Of a stretch of 64,000 nt of DNA, positions 10,875 through 22,329 are shown in pieces. Location of the stretch: positions 62,001 through 126,000 of the forward strand of contig JAQOOI010000068.1 in NCBI GenBank assembly GCA_028554645.1, in the 5' to 3' direction. Source of the DNA: Omphalotus guepiniiformis (lineage: Eukaryota > Basidiomycota > Agaricomycetes > Agaricales > Omphalotaceae). The translations under genes and the position numbers were made by a program. A model generated the notes under the pieces. That model was not told the DNA's origin and searched no databases. It saw only the letters and a list, made by a program, of their open reading frames with translations. Position 1 is the first letter of the stretch. Every line of letters starts with the position of its first letter.

Positions 10875-11582
10875 ATGTCTTATTTCCTCCCTCACCTTCC
10901 CTCTGGTTGGCACGTCGACGAGGCCATCAAGTCCGAAGAAGACCGTGTAGTCGTCATAAGATTCGGCCATGATTGGGACAGTCAATGCATGACGATGGAC
11001 GAAACGTTGTACTCTGTCGCTGAGAAGGTTCAGAACTTTGCAGTGATCTACCTTTGCGATATCACCGAAGTTCCTGACTTCAACAAGGTGCGTGTGTTTC
11101 TCTTTGCACTCCGCACCTTTGCTCACCAGGACACCCGATGTAGATGTATGAGTTGTACGATCCTTGTACAGTCATGTTCTTTTATCGGTGCGTCACACCT
11201 CCTGGTTCCTCCGCTATCCTCTGCTAAATCCAAACTCTACATGCAGGAATAAGCATATCATGATCGATTTGGGAACCGGTAATAATAACAAGATGTGAGT
11301 TATCTCTGAAAAACGTCAAGAACTCTCGATATTCACCTTTTACCCTCATCATCAGAAATTGGGCTATGGATAATAAACAAGAGGTTCGTTTCAACTTCTG
11401 CACTCCTTCGTACGAAGCTCACACCACCTCCCAGTTGATTGATATCATCGAAACAGTGTATCGAGGAGCGTCGAAAGGACGTGGTCTCGTAGTATCGCCA
11501 AAAGGTAGGATATTTGCTCGTTATTAAAAGGGACTGCTACTGACTACTTTTATCAGATTACTCTACTCGTTACAGGTACTAA
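10875..11582 (+). CDS. DIB1: U5 snRNP thioredoxin-like protein DIB1/Dim1
   Basis: Six exons (10875-11087, 11144-11187, 11247-11294, 11356-11383, 11435-11504, 11557-11582) join to exactly 142 residues plus stop, the universal length of this family. Diagnostic stretches are SEEDRVVVIRFGHDWD, KVQNFAVIYLCDITEVPDFN, MYELYDPCTVMFFYRNKHIM, DLGTGNNNKINWAM, VYRGASKGRGLVVSPKDYST and the terminal RYRY. The protein has a thioredoxin fold without a redox CxxC motif. It sits in the U4/U6.U5 tri-snRNP contacting Prp8 near the 5' splice site before activation. Exon 4 is only 28 nt. All introns are GT-AG and 50-62 nt long. The open frame that begins upstream at 10707 in this phase is fortuitous; MSYFLPHL is the conserved start. 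Confidence 0.96.
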
Positions 11583-11899
11583 GGGCCTGTTCTGTTCCCA
11601 GGACTACACCGGAACAGGCCCAGAAGGTATCAGTAGTCTTTTTAATGTGTATCGATGAGTTTTAGTCTGTCCTGTATATGACCGTTTTTAATGAAAGCTT
11701 TGAGAACGCAATGTTCGTGTCAACTCATTTGTTGAACGGCTCGCGCTTTTGCGGTTCTCAGCACGGAGTGCTGAATTTGCTACGACATATTGCCTTGATG
11801 TCATAAGTTACCGAGGCTCGCTGGTTCAACGTTGTCACAGGTTGTCACCCATTCAAATCTAAATTATTGGTACAATTTCATTATAATGCCATAAATACA
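11583..11899. other. Convergent intergenic region
   Basis: This separates the 3' ends of DIB1 (+) and the secreted-protein gene (-). It contains an imperfect GTTCTGTTCCCAGGACTACACCGGAACAGGCC segment near 11588-11620 with short self-complementarity (CTGTTCC/GGAACAG), which could fold into a hairpin at the DIB1 3' end. Nothing else is evident. Confidence 0.4.
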
Positions 11900-12642
11900 T
11901 CATGCAGCTAGCACCTTCAATGTCTTGAGGTACAAAGAACGTCTCTGCGCGGTCACCGTAGTACCCACACAATTCGTAATATAATTCTCCCATCCTTTCT
12001 CAGTCTGCGCTTGTAATCCCTTGACCATGCCCGCAGTCTTAAGACACCCGTTCTTCGCAGATCCACTTTGAGTGTAAAACCACATTGCACTAGCAAAGCT
12101 GAGGTCATCGCCCAACACAAGGTCTAGTACGGCGTTCTGTTTAGCAGAAGTGACCGATTTAGCGTTAGGATTCGGGACTAATGTGAGGGCCTGAGCTGAT
12201 ACACCCGGGGAATCCACAGCGTATTGGTATACGAAGGGGAAAATCATCAAATTCCGAGTACCTTGACCTGGATTGCCAGGTGCTGGATTACTATGCAAAA
12301 AGAAGTCAGAATCTCCGACCCCCCCACTGTTATCCCAACCAATAAGACCTACTGATTAATATTAAACTGAAATCCTCCGGACTCAAAAGCCATCAAACTC
12401 AGAAGCGCAGCTTTCTCCCCAACCGTGGTGATATTATAATCACTAAAACCCTTGTTGATAAAAGGTAAAGCTTGAGCAGCAGTACGACATTCATCAGCAA
12501 ACTGCCCTGTGGCAGAACATGTTGTCCCTCCGATAATCTGCTTGAGTTGTCCCAAGGTGATGTCCGTCGAAGGAGCGCGGGGTATAACGAGGGCATGCAC
12601 TGCAGCCATGTACAAAAGAGAGAATAAGACCAGCTGGAGCAT
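11900..12642 (-). CDS. Secreted protein of unknown function, lysozyme-like candidate
   Basis: Two exons (12642-12353 and 12290-11900) join at N-H-N-P to give about 226 residues. The N-terminus (MLQLVLFSLLYMAAVHALVI) is a signal peptide. The mature protein has a Cys pair early (GTTCSATGQFADECRTA) and another late (KNGCLKTAG ... ITNCVG), suggesting two disulfides. A central LLSLMAFESGGFQFNINH followed by GNPGQGTRNLM resembles the catalytic-Glu helix and following loop of lysozyme/lytic-transglycosylase folds. This comparison rests on pattern only, and I do not know a named family. A TTTAAA element lies about 110 nt upstream of the start. Confidence 0.75.
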
Positions 12643-13487
12643 GGTTACTCGAGACTAGCTCTGGGAAACGTGAGGGAAGCGCTCAGCGACTTGCGCAAAT
12701 TCGAGAAGGTGAGGAGATAGAGAACAAATAGCGATATACCACGGGCATTTAAAGGATTCATTGTACGGTGTACCCCTCGAAGGGCAGAGACAATGCCGTA
12801 AATGAGGAGCCACCAGGTTCAACATTGTCCGAACATTTTGTTTCTATTGTTCTTGAACCAGGAACAACATTCAGATTCTCGGAACTAAAAATAGGAAGGA
12901 CAGAATAGGTTGACGACCAGAGCAGTGTGTCATCAGCGCCGTCACCTTGACTTGTTGGCAGTCGTGTAAGTGTAAGGTATGCGAGGCTTGAGCTTGAGGA
13001 GGGGAGGAATGGGTGGAACTATTTGGCTTGATCTTGCAAATATGTGCCGAACCATATCAGAGCCACGAACGGTTCATAGGAAAAGCAAAGTAAAGCTCCA
13101 GAATACATACATGATCATGAAGGCGAGTTAAAACTCGTCCATGGCGGTCTAGGTGCAAGTCTCATTTTACTTGAAAGTATTCGGGTCAATAGTTACTATT
13201 TATTGAGGAGGACCGTTTATGTAATCCGGAGACTTCGGTCCACGAAGCGAGGCATATCGTACTGCACATTCTCACGCCCTCAACACTCCTCGACACCAAA
13301 AATCGACCGTCAACGTCGACACACTCGCTCCGCAAGCTGACAAGAGCTTCACGGTGAGATTATGCTACTTCAAAGGACCTTTCATGCGAAAGATTGGCGA
13401 AAAACAAGCGTTTTATGAGCTGGATGGGTCCTTTTCACTTTGGATGTTGCTGATACCAAATCTTTGCCGTAGGTCAAGGCTGCAAAT
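12643..13487. other. Divergent intergenic region with likely RPS0 leader intron
   Basis: This is the shared promoter region between the secreted-protein gene (-) and RPS0 (+). Near the RPS0 end, a GTGAGATTATG donor (about 13351) and a TTTGCCGTAG acceptor (about 13471) could bound a 5'-UTR intron, which is common in fungal ribosomal protein genes. No other feature is supported. Confidence 0.45.
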
Positions 13488-14497
13488 ATGGCTTCGAAAC
13501 TACCATCTGTGCTGAGTGCCACTGAGGAGGAGATCCAGCTTCTTCTCGCTGCTCAATGCCACATTGGAACCAAAAACTGCGATAAGCAGATGGAGCCTTA
13601 CGTCTGGAAGAGGAGAGCTGATGGTACGGTGGCAGTAGGACGATTTGGAGAATGTTCAGTTTTGTTAACGCAGAGTTATTGCAGGCATTCACATCTTGAA
13701 CATCGGCAAGACCTGGGAGAAGCTCGTTTTTGCTGCACGAATTATCGCTGCAGTTGAGAACCCGAATGACGTTTGTGTCATTTCTGCCCGTCCTTACGGT
13801 CACCGTGCCGTCCTCAAATTCGCCGCCAACACTGGCGCTCAAGCAATCGCAGGTCGTTTCACTCCTGGTTCCTTCACGAACTACATCACCCGTTCGTTCA
13901 AGGAGCCGCGTCTCATCATCGTTACCGACCCCCGTGTCGACCACCAAGCTATCCGGGAAGCTGCTTACGTTAACATTCCCGTTATCGCTCTCTGCGACAC
14001 CGATGCTCCCTTAAAATTCGTTGATGTCGCTATTCCCACCAACAACAAGACTAAGCACTCTATTGGTCTCATTTGGTGGTTGCTTGCCCGTGAGGTGTTG
14101 AGACTCAGGGGCACTATCCCAAGAACCAGCGACGGCTGGAATGTCATGGTTGACATGTTCTTCTACAGAGACCCCGAAGAAGTGGAGAAGCAGCAACAGG
14201 AGGAGGCTCAGGCCAAGCTTGCTGCTCAGCAGGGAGAGGAGCCCCAAGCTGGTTTGTCGGAGTGGGATGTTACAAGTGGTCCTCAGGCTGGAAGTATCAA
14301 CCCTGCGTTGGTTTCTCAGGAAGGTGGTTAGTAGTTTAATTCCTCCTATGTCTTTACGATTTACTAACATTTGATTTACTTTAGGAGCTCTCGACTGGGC
14401 TGCCGACCCCGCTGCTGGTCCCACCGATTGGGCTGCAGAGCCTACAGGTGCCAGCTGGGGAGCAGAAGCACCTGCCGGCAACTCTGGCTGGGATTAG
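13488..14497 (+). CDS. RPS0: 40S ribosomal protein S0 (uS2)
   Basis: Three exons (13488-13623, 13685-14326, 14385-14497) join to 296 residues. Diagnostic stretches are [89 protein letters not shown] and [10 protein letters not shown]. This is the eukaryotic uS2/laminin-receptor-precursor family, needed for 20S pre-rRNA maturation and 40S assembly. The C-terminal tail has the short tryptophan repeats of the family (ALDWAAD, TDWAAEP, ASWGAEA, SGWD). There is a single copy in the window and all splice sites are canonical. Confidence 0.97.
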
Positions 14498-14884
14498 GGT
14501 ATCTATATGTGTGGTTTTTTGGGAGCTCAAGCTTATGCACTACCTATATCATATGCCCAGATGCTTCCCCATATATTGACGCTCGCAAAAAATATGATAT
14601 CCATGATTTTCTCTTTGTTTCGCTACTACCTCTGAGCCCGTCTGAATATGTATACTAGCGTCTATATAGCAGCATAGCTTCAGTCTTAATGCATAATGCA
14701 TAATGAGTGAGGCGAGGTGTGACAGCCAAGACAACTGCAACTGCAACCGCAGAGCAAAACGTTTACGTCTATAATTGTGCAGCCTGTCTGACATCGCGAA
14801 ATCTGGATCACTGACCCTTCAAGGAGATCGTCTTTCTACTGTCACCATTACCCAGCCATTACCACCCTCGGCCTTCAACACGAT
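14498..14884. other. Intergenic region
   Basis: This holds the 3' end of RPS0 and the promoter of the acyltransferase gene, both on the plus strand. The sequence is AT-rich around 14540-14620, consistent with a terminator region. No gene is supported. Confidence 0.5.
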
Positions 14885-17392
14885 ATGGCATCTGGAGAGG
14901 ACTTCTTCGTTCTCCATCGAATAATTCGTTCTATCTCTGGTTTAGCAGCCTCCTCTTTTTTCACCGAAGTAAAGGTTATTGGGGATGAACATGTGCCTCG
15001 GAAAGGACCTATTATTGTTGTGAGCACTCACGAAACACCTTTGAATTATCGACTGAACTAATGTTCTGGTCACTTTAGTGTGGCTACGCATCACAATATG
15101 ATGCTCGACCCCGTCATTCTATGTGCGTCGACGCGGTAGTACTTCCCCTCCATATAGCACGGTTTCATGAACAACATGATTTACAGCGTCACATTTCCCT
15201 GATGGTAGAATATTGAATTACTGGAGTAAAGGTACGTTCCCTACCCAATCTACCCAATTCAAAACCTTTGAACAAATAAATGTTCATGATCATGCAGCTT
15301 CATTATTCGGAAACCCCGCCGTTCGGTATGTCCTCCTGTCTTCCGGTAACATCCCGGTCGACCGCAAGTCAAAGGACCGTCAAGTTCTATTCAAGGGAAC
15401 ATTTGAAGCATTATCTAAGGGTTATGCTGTGGCGCTTTTCCCCGAAGGAACTAGCTATACTGAGCCGAGGATCATGCAAGTTAAGGACGGAGCTGCTTGG
15501 GCTGCACTGGAGTACACTCGATGGGCGAAGGAAAATCCTAGTAAATCTCATCCCGCGGATGTGGTTGTTATCCCTGCTGCCATTGTGTATACGAACAAGT
15601 CCAAGTACAGAAGTAGCGTGAGTTGTGTCTCTTTCTCTGGTCTGACGGGGGGTGTGTTCAAACTGAAATATCATGGTATCTAGGTCATCATGGAGTAAGT
15701 GACTGGGCTTTTTACTGCGTACTTACCATTGAATTTGGGGGTAAAGGTTCGGTGCACCTATCACAATGGATCCCTATAAGGAGCAATTCTTCTCGGATGC
15801 GGAGGGCGCACCAAGGCTTGCAGCCAAGCGGCTCACTCAAGTAATAAGGTCCAGACTGGTGGAGGCAACAGTAAATGCTCCTAATTGGTAGGTTGGCCTA
15901 TACATCCTCCCGCTGCTTATGGACTCATATCGAAACAGGGATACCCTCTATGCTGCTCGAATGGCACGCGAATTATTATGGGAGAACGAGGGTTCCATCA
16001 ACCTCGAAGAATTCGTTGTCATCTCCCAAACGTATGTACTATATTTTTTCTCCCCTTCGTACCGCCAGCTTACGTGCGTATTCACTTTTACAGACTCGTA
16101 GACTTATTCTCTACATCCGAACCTACCCCTCATTTCAATAATGTCAGGCGTAAACTCCTGGAGTACTACTCTCTTCTCCAATCCACCAACCTTTCCAATT
16201 CTGTTTTATCTGCACTTCCTCTACCTCGGTCTCTAGACCCAAACACTCCCGCCACTGTACCCAGTCGGCTAAAAACGCTTGTCATTTTTGTCAGTGATTC
16301 ACTTGTCACCCTTGTACATCTTCCATTCTTCCTTTTCCCCCTAATTGTGCACATGCCCGTTTATATCATGGGACGGATCGGTGCTCGGTTGGTCGAAGAC
16401 GAAGAAGAAACACAAGCCCAGAACAAAGTGGCGTTTGGTTTACTTTCGATGTTTTTGATCTATCCTGCTACGTTTTTCTTCCTTTGGGCTCTGTTCTGGT
16501 ATACACCTGTTGGCGCTGTTGTTGCTGCGTTGACGATGTATACGGTTGCGATATATCACAATAGAATGATCAACGGTAAGATTGTTTTACCCTTTTTTTT
16601 TTTTCATTCAAGTTACTGATCATCTTCGCTATTCCTAGCCAACTATGAGCGGTAGGTACCAAGCCCTGATCTAAAAACGCCATGAGTATTGACGATCATG
16701 ATTTTAGTGCGAAGCGGTTCATAGCAGCGTGGCGTATTCTCATTGGAGTTTGGGCACCAAAGAAGTGGGATTTGTCTCTCGCAGCTCTCTCACAGTACAC
16801 CACTCCAAGTATCCCCTCACCGGCTGAGAATCCATGGATAGATAAACCCAAGACTCCCGTCCAGGAAACATCCCCAGAGATCTCGTCAGCCCTGAAGGCA
16901 CAGTCACCAACAAAAGACATTCCAAATATACTACCTTCTACTCCCGCTATCGCCTTGCCCAACCAGCGAGAGCCCCCAGTGAAAGCACGTCCCAAACGTC
17001 GACCGTCAACACGCCGAATCATGCGACATGTTCTACGTGCGCGAGTAGAAGCTCTGAGGGCACTCGCTGGTTTCTTCGATGAGCTCGAGCGGACAGCAGA
17101 CGGTAAGAAGCTTCAGGTTCGTGCGAGTAACCACTTGGCGAGGATTTATGGCGGGGTTGATGCTGTGTCGAGTACGAATGGTGAATTTAAAGGTACCGAT
17201 GGTCTAGAAGAACCTCAGGGTTGGAGGTATGCCACCGAGGTCATCGGGTTCTTGAAGAAGCGCGGGGCGAAGATACCTTCGTTGAAGAATGGACCTATAA
17301 AGGAGGACTGGGCGTTGAGTAGCGATGCTGAGTGGGAGCCAGCTACTCCTACGGATGAGAAGGATGATCTTGTGTGGGTCACTGGATCCTAG
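14885..17392 (+). CDS. Glycerol-3-phosphate/DHAP O-acyltransferase (PlsC family)
   Basis: A multi-exon gene, start ATG at 14885 and stop TAG at 17390-17392. It has the acyltransferase block I THHNMMLDP (H-x4-D), a middle block NIPVDRKSKD and block III ALFPEGTSYTEP, then a central domain ending in DTLYAARMARELLW and ISQTLVDLFS. Two or three membrane segments follow (LVTLVHLPFFLFPLIVHMPV; FGLLSMFLIYPATFFFLWAL; GAVVAALTMYTVAIY). The C-terminal cytosolic tail is rich in Ser/Pro. This is the fungal Gat1/Sct1-type enzyme that makes lysophosphatidate at the ER, the first step of glycerolipid synthesis. Most exon joins keep frame (for example N-A-P-N-W-D-T at 15893/15949). The first one does not: the donor after GPIIV (15020) and the only acceptor (15078) leave one extra base before GTG GCT ACG CAT. 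This is a possible indel or an unrecognised splice. Confidence 0.88.
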
Positions 17393-20300
17393 AAGGGTTT
17401 CTGTCTTGGCACCAGAGGCTTATAGGGACATGTGATACGGCAGACTGGGACAACAACATCCTTTTCAGTATTTTTCAGTATCTTCATTTCCTTCATGCGC
17501 TTGCTTTTTCTTCTTCTTCTTCCGGCTGGATATACATGTACAGTCTATAGTTTTTTACGTCTCCAGTTAATCGTCGATTTGTTCTGTACTGGTGTCTTTC
17601 TTGAGTACGAGGTTCAAATAAATTCTATTGCATTGTCATATCGGGTAACAATCAGATGGGGGTGCAGGGGTTTGAACAGGCCCGTATCTCATTTCCAACA
17701 TGAACAAGCACCGACCGATACTTCTTATTCCGAGTGTCGGCGACCTCGACACACGCACGTCGAATCAAGTTGGGCTTTGTTAGCAGACTGCTGACCCAAA
17801 CGAGCTCATGCCCCAGAAGAAGTGATAGCACGAGCTACTGTGATATAGAAGCTGTCGAATAAGCTTTTGCGTGTATGTGTCGAGCATTAGGTTCGGTCTA
17901 TACATGGAATTGATTTGGGAGATTTTTGGGAGATTTTTTCTTACTTATATTATTTGCACGTACCATCCAGTGGAAAACGACGCCCCTTGTGTACATAGGA
18001 TTACTGAGTGATCCCACATTGAATCATTGCAATTTCCGGGTCTCTGGCTCTCCGACTCAACTCCCACTCGTTTACCGCGCAAGATCAGAACCACCTCGCG
18101 GCTCATATACAACGACGTAAGTTTCCGGACCACTTTGCGAGTGAATTGACGATGACATGAAGGATGTACGACTCAATCCGGGGTAGAACGTGACCACTTG
18201 GGGATACCTTGCTGACCACCATGACAGGATCTATAGTACTGCAGAACCAGTAAAATGCCTCAGTGCCCTGCATGATGAACGAATATAAAGCGAAAGAGAG
18301 AAAACGACGCAGCTCATGACAAGCCCGTTACGGCAGCTCAAGCTTCAATAAGCCGTCTTCGAGACGATGGCCCTGGGGGTGGTCGCTTCTAACTTACGGT
18401 GTGATATTCAGAATACAGACCTGACCGCGTGCCCCACCGAGATATCAGAAACAATTCAGATATCTCAAGATTACATGCTCGGTCAACGCTTCGGCACTGC
18501 AGCGCGTAGCAAGCCTGCATCGTAAGCTATCATTAGCTTTTTTCACCTATAGACACCAGGTATCACATAAGTAAGACCATGGAGTTGACCTGTTCCCGTG
18601 GCATGCTTCTGTCCACACTCGGATGTTTATGACCCATTCATTTGATTCCTGAGAAGATTGAGTCGAACGCCCAGTCGCCAATTGGGAAGTTGACAATACC
18701 TTGTTTATACACCGTCACCCTGTCACCGTCAGGCTGACGCATACGACCGGGTCTTGAAGAAGTAGCGGAGCCCACTTGAACAGCCCTTTTCTTCTTTCGA
18801 GAGCGAGCACCACATCTGTTCAATATAGAGAAAGAAGAGGGTATCACGGTGATCATGACGCAAGGAACCATGAATTAGAGCCTTTTTGCGTCAGAGGACT
18901 AGGAGGAGAAAACCTGAATATTAACTGTCTTCACAGCGAGGAGGATCATCTGCTTTAGCTCGGCGAACGCTACCTCGGCGAACGCTACCTCGGCGAACGC
19001 TACCTCTGCTACATAGAGATTCGGGAATATTAGAAGCAGACGTTCTCAAGTACAGCATGCAAAAGTACGCAAGGCCAGTCCCTTGCAGGAGCTTTGGGTC
19101 ATGAAAATATCTAGAGTTACTAGATTTTGAGCAGACCCGCCCCCGGCTTTCTGGGTTCCTTCGAGGATTTTCCAGATGTGGTCCGGGGCCAATTTGCGCT
19201 GCAAAGAAGTCAATAGGGTTCACTATCAATAGCGTGGTCCCAGAATAAAAGCAGAACTCATTTTGATCATTAATTGCTGAGTGCTGGTCCGGTGCGGGTT
19301 GACTTCAACGAGGCTTTGTTATTGGAATGCTCGAGTCTTAAGTCCACTTGGGTATCAGTAGCTGCTTTAGGCCACGAGTTCGCCGCACGATAGATGCTGC
19401 TACCTACAGAATTTGTGAGACTTGCCTTCAGACGATACACCTCGAAGAACTTGATGGTGAATATTAAGAATGACCTCCATCGGTAATTGCCGAGTAGTAT
19501 GACTCAGCCATTTTTCCTTGTCCAATAACCGTGTCATGATCTTCTTCTGATACCAGTCGAACATTGAACGCTCGTAGTGAAAAAACGCTTACGATTCACC
19601 TATGTTTTGAAGGGTGAGATTAGATCTGGACTGTTCTTGAACTGCGGACGTTCTAACCAATATTGTCAGGCGTGGGTCTTCGTGGGTTCCTAAAGTATTT
19701 TCTCTGTCGAAACGAGCGTCTTTCCTTTTGAGAGAGCAAGCTCGTAGCAGAAAGTAGCGTTCGGCACGTATTGTTATAGAGAAGGTGGTAGCGATCAATG
19801 ATAGTCAAATCTGTTGGCCTTCCAAAGTTTTGCCGCAAGTGAGGCCTCACTGAGTCACGAAGAGTCTTGAACCGAAGAGTCTCGCCCTGTCTCGCCGGGA
19901 CCGTGCACTCGCATCTTTTCAAAAAAGGTTTTTGCCTTTGCGAGGGCATGGAAAACACATGTACGAGAATAGCTTAGGCTGCGCGCATCATTCGTGTGTG
20001 TACGTGTGAGCTCACTGGCGAATTAGCAGCCAGGAGCTGAAGCTTACAGGTCGCTCTTCGTTCTTCTCTGGAGCAGGTACGTATATAGCGCTCAGATTGT
20101 AAATGTACATGTTCTGATGGCTGACGCGTATCCGACAGACATATTCAGCTGCGATCCCGAGTTTTACACGGTAATATGAATGAATCCAAGATATGATATT
20201 ATTACTGCCCAATGACAATATGATATGTCAGACTGCCCACTGCCCAGTCTGCCGCGGTGCTAGCTAGTAGCCTCTGCTCGTAAGCATCATGTCTTCATTA

Positions 20301-22329
20301 CTACCTTACATTTTCTCTGATATTGAGATTGCCGCCGGCACTCCTGTACCATCGTGCAGTTTTTCTTATCAAGGCCTGAATTCAATCGTTGCCGCAGTTT
20401 CTAGATCATCATATCGCCTTGGGGGCAGTTGATTGTTCCCTCAATACCCAGGGGTTATGTTTTCTCAATATGCCCTAGTGAGTCTCGCTTTGTTTTCTGA
20501 ATTGTGATCACCCTGATCCTGTACGCTTGGAAGGGTTTGTGTGATGATGGCACTACGACAGCACTACGACAGATGAGGAAACCCAGCATTCATATGGCTT
20601 TCGATTCCACAAAACAGAGCCTGATTTGTTACAGCGTCAATCCCGTAGAGTCATCGAGCGTCAAGGCATGGTCTCTCGTGTAAGAACTATGGACAACAAG
20701 GAGGTAGGAATTGCATTGTAAGGTGAAAAGATTTGTTTCCTGTTTTCAGAAGATGCTTAAATCCATGATAGGGATATTCACAGCCGGCGGTACGGGAACG
20801 TCGGGAAGCAAGATCATCAGACGCTCGATCATTCAATTATTCAGGCTCTAACGCCACATACTTACTGAGCAGTGTCCGTTGAGCATTACAAACTCAGCGC
20901 ACTAGGTTATGCCCTGTTATGCCGTCGGCTGTCTCTTATGGACTTTATGGATCATCCAATGACGCTCCTTCGAATAGAGCATACAACCACATTCATACGC
21001 ATGGGTATGATCGGGTGCTCTGGCGTTCCGTGCCTTCTACATATATCTAAATTACTGGTAACGCGCCATTTATTTCTGATTTCAAGCTCTCATTCACTCC
21101 ACCTGCTGTAGAACTATGTGCAAGTGTCGAGGGTAGAAATGCCGGTGCACAATGCCACTGAATGTACCACGCCTGCCCCATGCCCAATGCCCCAACAAGT
21201 TTAGTGCATGTACGAACAGATGACGGTCCGGTATGTTTACAATTCACTTCGCCAGATATAATCAAAATGAAGCATGTCACGGTTAGATCAATCACAACAG
21301 CGTTCGTGAATTCCGAGGAATTACTTGTATGTTCCGGTAAGCCGTTCGTTGGGGAGCCAACTATCTCTGCTGAAACTTAAAGCATTATCTGATTCTAGCT
21401 TAATTCAGCAAGGCTTTGCAGGGTCGACAAAGGCGTATCTAGTTGTTTTCTGTTATCGTTTCCAAACCTCATGAGTGTTTGTGTATCACTCTCAATATGA
21501 CCCATTTGGTTCGAGCGAAACTAATCCAAAGGCGATCTTCGAATATGGAGGGCCTAGGTCCATTTTTCTGAAGCCGGCGGCGGATCTGCCCGGGTTCGCA
21601 GGATCGTTATTGGGAAGTGATGCATGTTTTCGTTTGCAGTCACTTATCGGATATTCTGTCATCTGCGCAAGCCCCTGCCTGAAAGCGAATAAAGTTCGCC
21701 CTTCGTATTGTACGAAACAAGCAAAAACTCCCGGCTAATTGTTTACGAAATTTCTCTGCCAAGATATGTGAAAAAATTTCGACCTTTTTCATGGACCCGA
21801 CAGGATGGCTAGAAAAAACCCTGGGTCAAGTAAGCAATGTGACTGCCACAGACCCTCATAAACCGGAAAGTCGAACCGTATGATCGAATAAATCCTCTTG
21901 GGATTCTGTAAAAGCGTGAGTTCATGAATCGATTCTACTAGTCATTACTGAATCCCAAAGTAGAGGAAGTTGGTGCCCTGTGATGCTATCATGACAACCT
22001 TTTAGAGATGGCCTGTACTGACAAAGCGCTAGTAATCAGAAGAGAAACATCAAAGGCAAGAACACGTTGGGGCTATGTATGTATATGGAACCTAATTTAG
22101 GTCCGAGTACACTTCGCAGATTACGGCAAGGCTGCTAACTCGTTTTGTTCAGTCAGATGATGCGTTGTATTTTCAAGCGCTTCAGTGTAACCGACCCGAT
22201 CCTAGCCAATTCTATATAACTCGTCAACTAGAATCCATGGTGATACCCTCTTCCCGAATGATACTGTCTTCCGGCGCACACAAAAGCTAGTAGAGCGGCT
22301 CTCCTTCAATTTCCCAACCTATTTTTGCT
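17393..22329. other. 4.9-kb gene-poor stretch
   Basis: No open frame longer than about 120 codons occurs, and none shows a recognisable domain, codon pattern or splice structure. There are no terminal repeats, reverse transcriptase, transposase or target-site duplications that I can see. The only clear structure is a 15-bp tandem repeat at 18961-19005. Short minus-strand frames rich in Arg/Ser (18638-18871, 19653-19958) look like decayed sequence rather than genes. It may contain long regulatory DNA for the downstream transcription factor or remnants of an old element. Confidence 0.5.
18961..19005. repeat. 15-bp tandem repeat x3
   Basis: Three perfect adjacent copies of CGGCGAACGCTACCT. On the minus strand they would read as repeated GSVRR pentapeptides inside a short open frame, but nothing else supports coding. 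Confidence 0.9.

Noticed and set aside
10707..11252. A 181-codon plus-strand open frame across the DIB1 start
   Set aside because: Its C-terminal part reads through the first two DIB1 introns and its N-terminal part lies antisense to CTR9. The conserved DIB1 start at 10875 and its splicing explain the real signal.
17650..17700. TTCAAAC word on the minus strand suggestive of a tRNA T-loop
   Set aside because: Flanking bases do not form stems and no acceptor stem is present.
18638..19958. Arg/Lys-rich minus-strand frames as possible decayed regulators or pheromone precursors
   Set aside because: No zinc cluster, no CaaX ending and no consistent splicing; similarity between the frames is limited to composition.
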